A stretch of DNA of 64,000 nt from Punica granatum (lineage: Eukaryota; Streptophyta; Magnoliopsida; Myrtales; Lythraceae): contig NC_045128.1 in assembly GCF_007655135.1 (NCBI RefSeq), positions 15,764,230 to 15,828,229 of the forward strand, in the 5' to 3' direction. Below, piece after piece: positions 46,345-57,055 of the stretch. The position numbers and the translations under genes were made by a program. Within the stretch, counting starts at the first letter, position 1; each line of letters starts with the position of its first letter. The notes beneath the pieces were generated by a model, which did not search any database, was not told the DNA's origin, and worked only from the letters and a program-made list of their open reading frames with translations.

Positions 46345-46541
46345 ATACAAACATAGTAGCACGACAACGTGTACATGAATAATAAGGGAACCCGTGCATG
46401 CACAGACAACTTACTTAGTTTACATACATGATCGAGGACGTAAATAAACAGACATACAAACATAGCAGCACGACAATAAATTTGTAAATAATAAGGGAAC
46501 CCGGGCATGCACGGACAACGCCTACTATAGTTTACATACAT
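46345..46541. repeat. 109 bp direct dimer
   Basis: ATACAAACATAGYAGCACGA starts at 46345 and 46454. Each is followed by AATAATAAGGGAACCCGKGC and GTTTACATACATG. The open frame across it on the minus strand is a by-product of the repeat. Confidence 0.65.
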
Positions 46542-47429
46542 GCTGTGCTTTAGCATAATTATAGTGTTTTCTAATATTTTGTAGACTGAGTCTTATATGC
46601 TATGAGAATGACTGAATATCACCCTACTATAGCCTGAATTCTGCATGCAATGGAGAGTTACAAAATCAAGGCAACTCTTTCTTTTTGTATAGTTTTTAAT
46701 TAATATTTTCAACTCTCCCCTCCAAAGTTTCCATATTCATATACCCCTGTGACTTCACTTTTTTGAAAATTTGAATCCTAAAACTCCAATGATATATATG
46801 TATGTATAATAACTCTTCATACATTTTGTAATATATATATATATAGATATTTTGTAAGTTTGTCTTTGATATATTATCTGATTAAGTGGTATGACAAAAA
46901 GTTATAGATAATAAATTTATGTTAATCAAACTTATTCTTCCTAAAACATTTGTACAGATATTTTTTAATTTTACATTTATTTGCGCAATAGTTTTAAAAT
47001 ATCAACAATAATATTCCTTCTATGTAATTAGTATCAATTACCGTATATTTTTTTTAAAAAAAATTGACGTGTGAGAAGATAATATGCTGTAACCGAAGCA
47101 TCATACTTCTACCTTGCATTTTCCGTTCTTCCCCTTTCCTCCTCTCTCTTTCTTATTCTAAATTTTTTGTATTCCTTAAAATTTCACAAATGATGATTAT
47201 CATAGATAAATTTTTGGACGGAAAGTGTGCTTTTTGACAGAAAATGGGCAGCCCGGCAAGTGAAAAAAAAAAGTTGACAGATTAAGGACGAGAATGACAA
47301 CAAATAGATTTAGAATAAAAATGGCAAAAACCCTAAAGCTAAAGTTGAGGACCAAAAGTTTTTCCAATAAAAAATTATCAAAGTTAGAGAAATGTCCAAT
47401 CTAATCCAATTTAAACATGAGTGTTCAAT

Positions 47430-47580
47430 AGACGAGGGGTGTTTGGTATAGTGTATGAGTTGCCGAGTCGAAATCATAATGTCACGGGATCAATACTCAT
47501 TAGAGGAGACTTTCATACTCATAATTTAGCTTTCACTATTTTTGTACGAGGTCATAGGCCCCTCTTATACTAAAAACAAA
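47430..47580 (+). mobile_element. Decayed tRNA-derived SINE, block B
   Basis: CACGGGATCAATACTCATTA resembles a B box region, and TTTTTGTACGAGGTCATAGG resembles the 3' part of the SINEs at 51310 and 53260. It is orthologous in position to 44285-44430. Confidence 0.45.
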
Positions 47581-48777
47581 GGGTTGATATATAGATTTTA
47601 TTGAAATTAATTTGGAGCAATTTACGGGCTGTTTTATCTTGATCGATTTGCAGTTGAAGTAGTAACCAGCACACTAGTAGATGCTATACAACAAATAAAC
47701 TCATGGAACATGATCTGGTTGAAGACCCCATGATCTGATCACTGTCATCACATAATTAACTAGGTAGGTTTGTTTACAATTGCGATCCAAAATTGGGTTC
47801 GGTGAAATTATAGCTAGTGTGCCAAGGGCAATTTATTTAGAGGGGAAAAAAAACATTAAGCTGGACGGAAGGGAGATCTAAGAGTTGCACGAGCATAGAA
47901 ACTAGGTTCAATACAGCAATACTCGTTTTTGACCTGATATTCCATAGTTGACTTCCTGTCGGTTCAATATTATGGTGGGATTATATTTCTTTATGTGCCA
48001 TCCATCATTTGCTACAAGTTAATGTTTCTCTCTCATAAAAAGTTTTATTTTTTATTTTTATATATATCAAGGAGTTTCAGATTTCGCCCGAATAATTTTC
48101 ATAATCCGTATAAATATTCTGCAAGTTCATGGAACAAATTAGTCTAGCCAAACTAGTCACACTAGTGGCTTATTATGGACTATTTTGTTGTATAGTTTTT
48201 GATGTGATTTGAATTCGAAACTTCCTTAAAAAAGTTGTTCTCTTAATTACCATAAGGACAACTCTCTTGAATCTATTATGACAAAAAATTTGCCTGCCAT
48301 TTTTAATAAAAAAAAAGTTTTGAAAACTTGGAGGAACATCTTGTATATGAAACGGTAATTTTTTAAGAAGATACTATCAACATGTTCACGACTAAATAAA
48401 AGTAGGAATTTTGAAAAGTACTATATATTGACTTAAAATCAAGAAATCTCATATTCAATTATCATTGATAAAACTTATTAGTACCATGTTATTCTCTTCC
48501 TCTACTTCTATCAAATCCATAAATCTCCCTTCTAATTGAACAAATTGAATCTCCCTTCTAATTGAACAAATTGAAGGCTGAATTGATCTGATTCTATTAA
48601 TCAAGCGGAGTATGTTTCTCGTTAGGTCTTTGTATATCCTCCTATGGCTGTAATTCTGAATTTATTAATAAAATTTGCCATTCTCATAAAAAAAAGACCG
48701 GAACTCAGTGTTTGACTCTGAACAACCAGTTAGTTCATGAGTTAAGGAGATGGATCTCATGCATGACGCATTCATCC

Positions 48778-48860
<83 letters not shown>

Positions 48861-48959
48861 AAGTAAAAACTAAAAGCCAGTCCATGTTGGCTGGACTTTG
48901 TTTGCTGACACATACAGCGTATGCTGACTCGAGAGATTTCATCATCCATCAACACAAAT

Positions 48960-49190
48960 TAATGGTGTATTTGATTTTAGAATTGAATTGAATTGAATTT
49001 TGATTTTAATTGGGTTATAATAATTATTTAATTGAATTATGAGAAAAAATGTAAAAAAAGTAATGAATAATTGAGAAAATTTACTATTAAAAATTGAATT
49101 GAGTATAATGAAAATGTATGTAAATTTATGTATGGATCTCACCTTTTTTACTTTAAAAAATTAATTTTTATTGTGTAGTAAAATTTGTCA
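48960..49190 (-). repeat. MITE family M (copy 6)
   Basis: GTGTATTTGATTTTAGAATT start, ATTATGAGAAAAAATGTAAA and AATTGAATTGAGTATAATG modules. Internally the same as 49434-49715, which is its tandem-duplicated twin. Confidence 0.6.
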
Positions 49191-49291
49191 TTCTCATAAT
49201 AAAAAAAAAGACCGGAACTCAGTGTTTGACTCTGAACAACCAGTTAGCTCATGAGTTAAGGAGATGGATCTCATGCATGACGCATTCATCC

Positions 49292-49330
<39 letters not shown>

Positions 49331-49433
49331 AAGTAAAAACTAAAAGTCAGTCCGTGTTGGCTGGACTTTGTTTGCTGACACATACAGCGGATGCTGACTC
49401 GAGAGATTTCATCATCCATCAACACAAATTAAT

Positions 49434-49715
49434 AGTGTATTTGGTTTTAGAGTTGAATTAAATTGAATTTTGATTTTAATTGGATTATAATGATTATTTT
49501 GTCGAATTATGAAAAAAAGTGTAAAAAAGTAATGAATAGTTGAGATAAATTACTATTAAAAATTGAATTGAGTATAATGGAGATGTATGTGGATTTACGA
49601 AAGATCCCACCTTTTTTACTTTGAAAAGTTGATTTTTGTTGTGTAGTAAATAGAGGTAAAATTAGAGTTAAAATTTTAAAATTCGATTGCGAAATCCAAC
49701 GAAGTATAATTAATA
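49434..49715 (-). repeat. MITE family M (copy 7)
   Basis: GTGTATTTGGTTTTAGAGTT start and ATTCGATTGCGAAATCCAAC end, with AATTAAT on both sides (possible target duplication). It is complete at the right end, unlike its twin at 48960. Confidence 0.6.
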
Positions 49716-49830
49716 ATGCGGGATGGAAGCTTCTTGGTGTACTTCTAATTTACCTTTCCATGTTTGATTGATGGAGATGGCTGCCTTTATAATGTTGCAT
49801 ATTGTTATCATAATCTTAATGAACCAAATA

Positions 49831-51300
49831 CTTCACATGTGCTTATCTCATCAGCCGCTGCTCTCTTTTGACATTTATTTATTTTTTATTTTCCTAAACG
49901 GGTCAGAATACACTGTGGTAAAACACGGTCTCATGCATGTTACCGCCAGCCGGCGGTTCCATTTATAAAATTGACTCATATAATGTAAATCTTGTTTTCT
50001 TGAAAATTAAATGATAAATGAGGTGGCATGAGGTAAGAATGGAAAAGAGATGTATCTGCGCGACAGAGAGACGCTTGAAAGAGCAGAGCAAAATAGGAGA
50101 AGGAAAAAAAAATTATGATCCAAGTACGTACTGAAATTTTTTTCATTATTTCTTTAATTGATTGGTTTCAGCCAGGGGGGACCGCCTCGTATGGGTTTTT
50201 TCAAATGGCATAATTCTATAATTCTATAATATTTATTTATTATATAAAAGTAGGGTTGTCTTTATTCGTTATGACAAAGGTAAGATAAGAATTTGCGCCC
50301 ACGCTACGTACGATGTTGTACGAATAATATTTTTCTGTGCCAGCGCCTCCTCTAGGGTAGTTCTTTGTTATTGCTCGACTCACGATTGGTAAAAGTCGTG
50401 ATGAGACTCACCAACTTTAATCAGTCTCAATAGCTCAAATTCTCAGTATCTATATTTGAATATCACAGTTGATTTTATGAAAATACACATGATCCGTATT
50501 AATGCATTCCAAAAATTATCAATATAACGATAATAAGGTTCTAATTTAATAATAGATTACTCATATTGAGAAGAGTCTAATTTTTTTCAGTGTGAACCTT
50601 GATATTTGAAAGTCTAATTGGATTTCGATTAATCCAATTGACTCAGGTCGGTTCATTTTTTAATGTAAAGTTTTTCCAACATGAATTTTTCGTGTTCACA
50701 AGGTACTAAAATCCAAGACTTTATTTAAACGGAATAAACGCCGAACCGCTTGAATCAACGTGCTATTATAAGAGTCTAAATTTTAAAAAATCGCATCTAA
50801 CATCTTATTCCTCTCACTTACTCTTCTCAGTTTGTTCCACTACCACCGGTTTCGACTGAAAGAATGAAAAGAAAATGCAAATATATAAGGGAGGCTGAAC
50901 GTAAGGCGGTAAAGGTGAAGAAAATCAGTGGCCGGGGAGGAGGGGATGGATTGAAGGAGAATATGACACAAGCCAATTTGACACAAGGAAAGCAAACTTG
51001 AAACTCATATATATATCTATTTAAAATCCAAAAAGAAGTTATATTAATTAATCAATTTTCAAATCTAGTGAAAAATGTAAAAAAAAAGTGAAAACACTCG
51101 TGTATAAACATGTAAAAATTTGGGATGTTACAAGAATAGCATAATTAAGTTGATGAAAAATTCACTAAAGGTAAAAAAAAATTTAAAGTAAAAATAAAAC
51201 TAAATGACATGAAAAGAATTATTGGTTAAAAAATAGAAATAAGAAAAAAAAATGCAGAATTTTAAGATAAATAAAATAAAAATGATGAGTAAACTGCACA
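49831..51300. other. AT-rich intergenic sequence
   Basis: No recognizable gene or element. Small frames (for example 49768-49968) show no family signature. Confidence 0.4.
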
Positions 51301-51309
51301 AGGCACAAA

Positions 51310-51530
51310 AAATCTTAAATTTTTTTCGGTTACTAAGGAGATCCAAGATCTGGTACAATGAAAGAGAAATCTTAAATAACTAACAAAGGAGGCCCAAGAC
51401 CTAGTACAATAAAAGAGAAATCATAAATAACTAATAAATGGGCATGAATAGTCCAACTATGTATCGAACCTGTTATTTCTAAGTCAACAGGTTAGGGCAT
51501 GCGTCACTACACTACATCCTCGTTAATTAA
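51310..51530 (-). mobile_element. tRNA-derived SINE, minus orientation
   Basis: On the minus strand: GATGTAGTGTAGTGACGCAT (A-box side), CAGGTTCGATACATAG (B box), then TTTATGATTTCTCTTTTATT and ACTAGGTCTTGGGCCTCC. Its 3' part (plus strand 51350-51425) is present twice in tandem. Target duplications not identified. Confidence 0.55.
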
Positions 51531-53245
51531 TTTATTAAAGTTCCGAAATCTTTGAAGTTGGGTGCAAAGCAGATTGATTATTATCTAAAAGATGTATAAA
51601 TCGAAAATTAATTCTACCAATTAATGGATAAAAAAGACCTTTACAGCTTTGATGTTAAGATTAAAAATCTTGTCGTAAGTTGATTGATGTAATTTTATTC
51701 ATCTGACTTAACTAATTTTATTTAGAAAATATATAAATTTAGTGCTCCAATGTAGATAAAACAATGCCTTTTATGTAAATAAAGTAGTAGGTGTTTACGT
51801 AATATATACTCTAATAATGTTAATTCAATGCGATGAATTCGATATTTTAAATTTCATATTTTTTTTCACGCCCTGATATTTAGAAGTTCAATGGTCTTGA
51901 CAAATCCAGTTCGAGCCTGTTGGCTCATTAAGACTTAAAATATTTCTTAATTTTGAATTTTCTCTATTTATAAGACTTGTCCAAGACTTTGTATGAGGAA
52001 AATAAGCGTCAAATTACTTGAATCGATCCCTATTGATTTTCAATGCCTAGTTAACTCGAACATTATCATAAAATAAATTTTAAGACTATTTAGTACTTTT
52101 TAAGACTAAATCTAACTATAATATATAATGATTGAAACTTTAACTAGATTCCTCTATTTGTCCTAAAAGCTAAAATCGCAGCTCCTAATTCACGTACCTT
52201 TCAACTGTAATAAACTTAACCCAGTTACTTTAGAAGCAACTTTAATAATAAAATTATAATAATTCGCCATGTATGCCAAAATTAAATAACGAGTTTGGCT
52301 CAATTGAAATGATTCTTCATATATGCCTCAATTAAGATAGATAAAAATTCAGACTACTCTATTATTTTGGGTGGAATAAAATACTCTATTTAGAGTCTTC
52401 CATTCGCGTGACGAAAAATTTCTCCATAAATGATTTGGACAGTTTCTCAACTCGTGATTGACCAACTCTTCAAGTTTCTAGCTAACATTCAAATATTTAC
52501 ATAAATTGTTACAAAATCAATCAGTAAGTTATTCATATACGTGGTTTATTTTTGTGCATGCATTCCATTTATTCATGACGAGATTTGAGATTTCCTAAGC
52601 AGACTAACAAGCATGTCTTCAAGTCATTAGGTGAAAGCTATCTGCTGACTATTTCTTTTTTTATAGAAATGTGCTGACTATTTAATTTATGTTATATTTA
52701 CACTTTATATAGGGACAACTTGGTGTCCTATACAGTTACCAATATAGTATAAGGTCTAATATATTCCTACTTTTACTCTGCAAATATAGTAATTCAATAA
52801 AATTATTCAAATAATAAGGATAAATTTGTCTATTAACCCATCTCTCTCCTCTCTCACCCTTCCCCCCGCCACGTTCTACTTCTATCCTCTCTCCTTGCAG
52901 TTGCACACAAAGCAATTAAACGACTTCTTCAGTTTTTATTGTTTTTGTTTTTTTTTCCTCACTCCTTTCCCATGCTTTAAATTTTTAATTTTTTTTAAAA
53001 CAGTCAAATAAGAGAAAATTTAAAATTTTGAAAAAAGGTGTCAATAGAGCCGTGTGTCCGCCTGGATGGACGATCTAGTAGTAATTTTGATGTCACTAAC
53101 TCCCAATTGTTACCTTATATGAGTATTTAAGTCAAATAGATATCTAAAAATTACGGGTGGGTGGACGCTCTAGTAATAATAATAAGGGCACTCCCTCAAA
53201 TTTTTTTTACTTTATATAATTATTTAAGTACTCAAATAGATATCT
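51531..53245. other. AT-rich intergenic sequence
   Basis: Long A/T-rich stretch with no conserved protein, RNA or element recognized. Confidence 0.4.
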
Positions 53246-53259
53246 AAAAATTATATGAA

Positions 53260-53415
53260 TAATATCAAGAGAGAGGATAGTACAGTGTCGCACCTCTCGC
53301 TTTGTGACTAAAATGTCATAGGTTCGATACTCAGTGTGACTACATATACCCATTTATTAGATATTTAAAATTTCTATTTCAATGTACTACGCCAATGGAC
53401 CCCCTTGTAATCGAA
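53260..53415 (+). mobile_element. tRNA-derived SINE with target duplications
   Basis: Flanked by AAAAATTATATGAA at 53246-53259 and 53416-53429. B box ATAGGTTCGATACTCA near 53320, A-box region GTGTCGCACCTCTCGC upstream, 3' part GATATTTAAAATTTCTATTT and TGGACCCCCTTGTAATCG. Same family as 51310-51530. Confidence 0.78.
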
Positions 53416-53429
53416 AAAAATTATATGAA

Positions 53430-54680
53430 CAATTTATTTAATTATCTAATAATATTTATGAGTGTACTCCCTTATAAGTATTTAATTATTTTCAGCTTTT
53501 AATTTAATTATATGTGATTTACTATTCTCTCTTATATATATATTGAAAATTATAAGAGTGATGCTTAAAAAAAGAATACCATAAGGCAAATTATTAAAGT
53601 GACAAATATAATTTGTTTTGTAAGAATACGTTAAAAATATGAAAGTAAGAATATTAGATTTGATAATGTTATATATTTAGCATTCCTTACTTCACATTAT
53701 CTTTCGAGTTCCATTTTGAAATATTCCCCCATCCCTTACATATTTTTATATTTGATTGTACAATATTTCATTCTATATTAACCAGGGCATTCCGACTGTT
53801 AATAACCTATTTGGTATATAGAAAGTATAAAAATGATTATGAATTATTATTGTATATTTCACGCCATCTATAATTATTAAAATCTGTAAATTTAATTTAC
53901 AAAATATTAACTAAATTCATAAAATGCAAAATACGTAAGTAATAAATTCATCAATTAATTTAAGAAATATCAACCACGTAAATTACAATTATTCATTGAA
54001 TTTCTATAAGTATTCTAAAATATAAGAAAGAAGAGGTCCATCCAATGCTCAAGCAAAAAAGCTAATTAAACAATAAAATATCGGTTTCGAGTAAACTGAT
54101 CGGTTTATTTGGATCTCTAATCCATTGCTTTATTTGGATCTTCAATCCATATATCCTAATGAAATATAACAACTCTTTTCCACGTATCATCGTATCATTT
54201 CTCAAATTTTAACACAATTTGCAAGCGAATGGGTAACATGTCTAATTAAAAGCTTTAAAAATTGATGTTTAATGGAACCCAATCCTCTTATATATCTATC
54301 AAGATTGATTTTTTAAAGAGGTGGACGTACCACAATAAGACCGAATTTGTGCTCAGGCTTCGAGATCAATGCTCAGACTTCGAGATCAAGGGACTCAATC
54401 CAATTTATTTCCATCGTACTAAGTCCACGGATCTCCCTTATAATTGGAGAAAAAAAACTTAACCCAATTAGACACTATAACACGCTGCTTTGATTTTTTT
54501 TTTCCCTCTCCTTGACTAATTATGACCATTGGGTAGAGGCCATCTTCTTATAGTGCACAAATAAATCCATCCCCTTCTCCCTTCTTCAACCTTTCCTATG
54601 TTTTAGGGCACAGTTCAATCAATCCCATTTTCCTCCCAAATCGAGCAAGTGAACTAGCTGATCGAGCTCACAAACTGCCA
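53430..54680. other. AT-rich intergenic sequence
   Basis: Nothing recognizable apart from simple A/T runs and a short direct repeat near 54355-54390 (TTCGAGATCAATGCTCAGAC). Confidence 0.4.
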
Positions 54681-55034
54681 ATTAGTGACAAGTAAGACGC
54701 CATTTCATAGATTAGTGGAGGTCCGGTAGTGATTTGCGGAGTCTACAGGCGTGAGGAAGACGGGCTTGCCTTTGTCAGGAGAGATTCGCAGAATTATTGA
54801 GGTCTGTCGCCAAAAGAAAAAGATTCTCGACTGAGGGCTTTGTCGAGGGCCCCATCTCCATAGCGAAGCTCATCTTTGTCTTTAAGATCGGGTCGACCTT
54901 TGCCTCCAAGACTCATTGCAAGTCAAGGTACTGCTCCTCTACCCTCTCTCTAAATTTCTGATTCACAGGTTGTCCTTTTTGGTTGCATAATGCTACGAGA
55001 ATGCTTTTGTTTGTCTAGCGACTCTGTCTGTCTG

Positions 55035-55335
55035 AAGTGCCTCAGTTAACTGAGCTTGTGGTTATTGCCACTAAGAGTTGAATGAGCTCGTTTGAACTTT
55101 GTGGATTGAAGTTCTAATTATCCTTGTTGCATATGCCATGCAATGAGTTCGTCTAATTGAATGGCCATCAGGAAGCTTGCATTAACTTGTATGTCTAAAG
55201 TGCCTCAGTTAACTGAGCTTGTGGTTACTGTCAGTGAGAGTTGAATGAGCTAGTTCAATCTTTGTGGGAAGTTGTACTTATCCTTGTTGTTGCATATGCC
55301 TTGCAATGAGTTCGTCTGGTTGAATCATCTAATAG
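55035..55335. repeat. ~160 bp direct duplication upstream of the Harbinger gene pair
   Basis: AAGTGCCTCAGTTAACTGAG near 55037 and 55198, each followed by CTTGTGGTTAYTG, AGAGTTGAATGAGCT and GCAATGAGTTCGTCT. It lies in the probable 5' region of the Myb/SANT-like remnant. Confidence 0.65.
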
Positions 55336-55685
55336 ATGGAATCACTTTTACATTTGACTAGTTAGTTATACTGATTGTGATCCTTCAAAAAAATGAGCTT
55401 CGTAGAATTCAATTTGAAGATGTGAGTAGTTAGTTAAACTGATTATACATTTCTGAGTTGGTTTATGAGCTTTCCATAAAAAATTGAAATTGATATGGTT
55501 GCTTTGTGAATTGAAATTGATATGGTTGCGGGTACTTGCAAATAGGATACTTTTATGAGCTTTCCATGTATTCATTTTGCACTTGTGAAAGCTCTTTCCG
55601 TTTTGTTGCAACTTGGTTGTGTTGTGTTATTCATGTTTTTTGCCTGCTTACTTGTAGAGGTTCTGCTTAGACAAGTGCATCCACC

Positions 55686-56830
55686 ATGGCTCCTAAGGGT
55701 GAGAATATCATCGAGTGGATTGATCAGATATAGTTGGCTTTGATTCATATCATGCTTGACAAGTTGAAAAGGAGCCAGACCACTTCTTGAAAACAAAGGG
55801 ATTGTGATGAAATGACGGTGGAGATGAAAAAATAATTTCCCGACGAGCAACTGTGCTCCCAGAAGATAAAGGACAAGGCGACGAGACTGAAGACCATGTA
55901 CAAGCAATTCATTGAACTGCTTAACCATACTGGAGTCGGATGGGATGAAGACACTAACACTATCAAGACAAGTCCCGATATATGAGATATGTTTATCAAG
56001 GTACAATATTCGTTTGACAACTTCGCATAACATCATATCAATATTTTTCTGGTCTTTTGAGCGTGAACTTGAATGTGTAATAATATCAGTTGACAAATAC
56101 GACAAGTCTTTCTAGGTAAAATGCCGACTATATTACGGCTTCATTTTAATATATATGTGCATGTTCTTTGTTTATACGTTCTCTTTGTATGGTTGCTTCG
56201 TATTTAATAAAGTATCTCGTTCAATGATCTTCTTTTCATCGTGCAGAAGACCAAGGCCTTCAATACATTCCAAACTAGAAGCTGCAAGCACTAATACCTG
56301 CTGAATGAGCTTTTCAGTACGTCGACTGCTACCGGTGCTCTCCGCATCTCCTCGACCGATCGGCCAAGGACTTTAAAGGAGGAACGACAGGTGCTTGAGG
56401 AATTCCTGTCAACATCCAAGAAAAAATAGAAATAACCTATCAATCTCGAAGAAGGCTCCGACGAGAATGACGACTCCGTCTAGGTTCAAGAGCCTATTAT
56501 ATCTTAGTCCAAACACCAAGTGCGCAAAAGGCCTTCATCGACAAGGTTACAACTGCAGGAGCGCATGAACTTGTTCAAGGCCAGTTTCAAACACAAGCCA
56601 AAGAGCACCCTACCGTCGTCAACGAGAAGCAAGTTCGTTTTAAGCCCTAATAAGCCTGAGAGGAATAACATCAAGGAAGCCATGGTAGAGTTTGGATAAA
56701 TTGAAACCAACCACTTAAACCATATATAGCAGGCAGCTTAGCTCTCCTTGATGACAAAATGAGGAGGCTTTTCATGTACTACGCGAAAGACGCACGAAGG
56801 GAATAGATACAACATCTTTTTGACTCTTGA
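55686..56830 (+). pseudogene. Myb/SANT-like protein remnant, PIF/Harbinger partner
   Basis: An ATG-started frame encodes a recognizable Myb/SANT-like DNA-binding region: FPDEQL, KDKATRLKTMYKQF, then LLNHTGVGWDEDTNTI (about 55830-55970), typical of the trihelix-like partner proteins of plant PIF/Harbinger elements. A probable intron (about 55999-56247) leads to a second exon with TSTATGALRISS and a C-terminal Arg/Lys-rich part ending near 56830. The frame has at least five in-frame stops in exon 1 and more in exon 2, with little sign of frameshift, so it was killed by point mutations. Normally such a protein binds the transposon ends and recruits the transposase that lies just downstream. Confidence 0.7.
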
Positions 56831-57055
56831 ATGAGCTCAGGATCCGGCTTTATGTTTAGTTGAACTTTTCGATAATCTCATTACATTGCTTGTAATGCTA
56901 TGTTTGTTATGTTTGTTTGGATATCTTGACTTGATTCTGTTTTATGTGTGCTTGGAATTTTTTATTTTGTATGGTTATGAATTATTGTGTTTTACCGTTA
57001 ATGACATATTCATGAACTTCCTTCCACTGTTATAGGCGTACAATTGAAAGACAAT

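Larger units (their letters stand above)
48660..49720. repeat. Local ~510 bp tandem duplication with GA tract and MITE
   Basis: AAAATTTGYCATTCTCATAA followed by AGACCGGAACTCAGTGTTTG begins both units (48666 and 49181). Each unit contains a GA microsatellite (48782-48858, about 38 repeats; 49296-49328, about 16), the segment GTTGGCTGGACTTTGTTTGC and a MITE M copy. The related single-copy segment in block A (45727-45950) has only GAGAGAG and no MITE. Confidence 0.8.
46686..49830. repeat. Ancient tandem duplication, block B
   Basis: Partner of 41404-46045. It lacks the Helitron and the 45240 MITE but has an expanded GA microsatellite and a secondary tandem duplication of ~510 bp (48660-49175 and 49176-49720). 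Confidence 0.75.

Noticed and set aside
48665..48955. 96-residue Ser/Leu-repeat frame and the opposite Glu/Arg-repeat frame
   Set aside because: Translation of a GA microsatellite.
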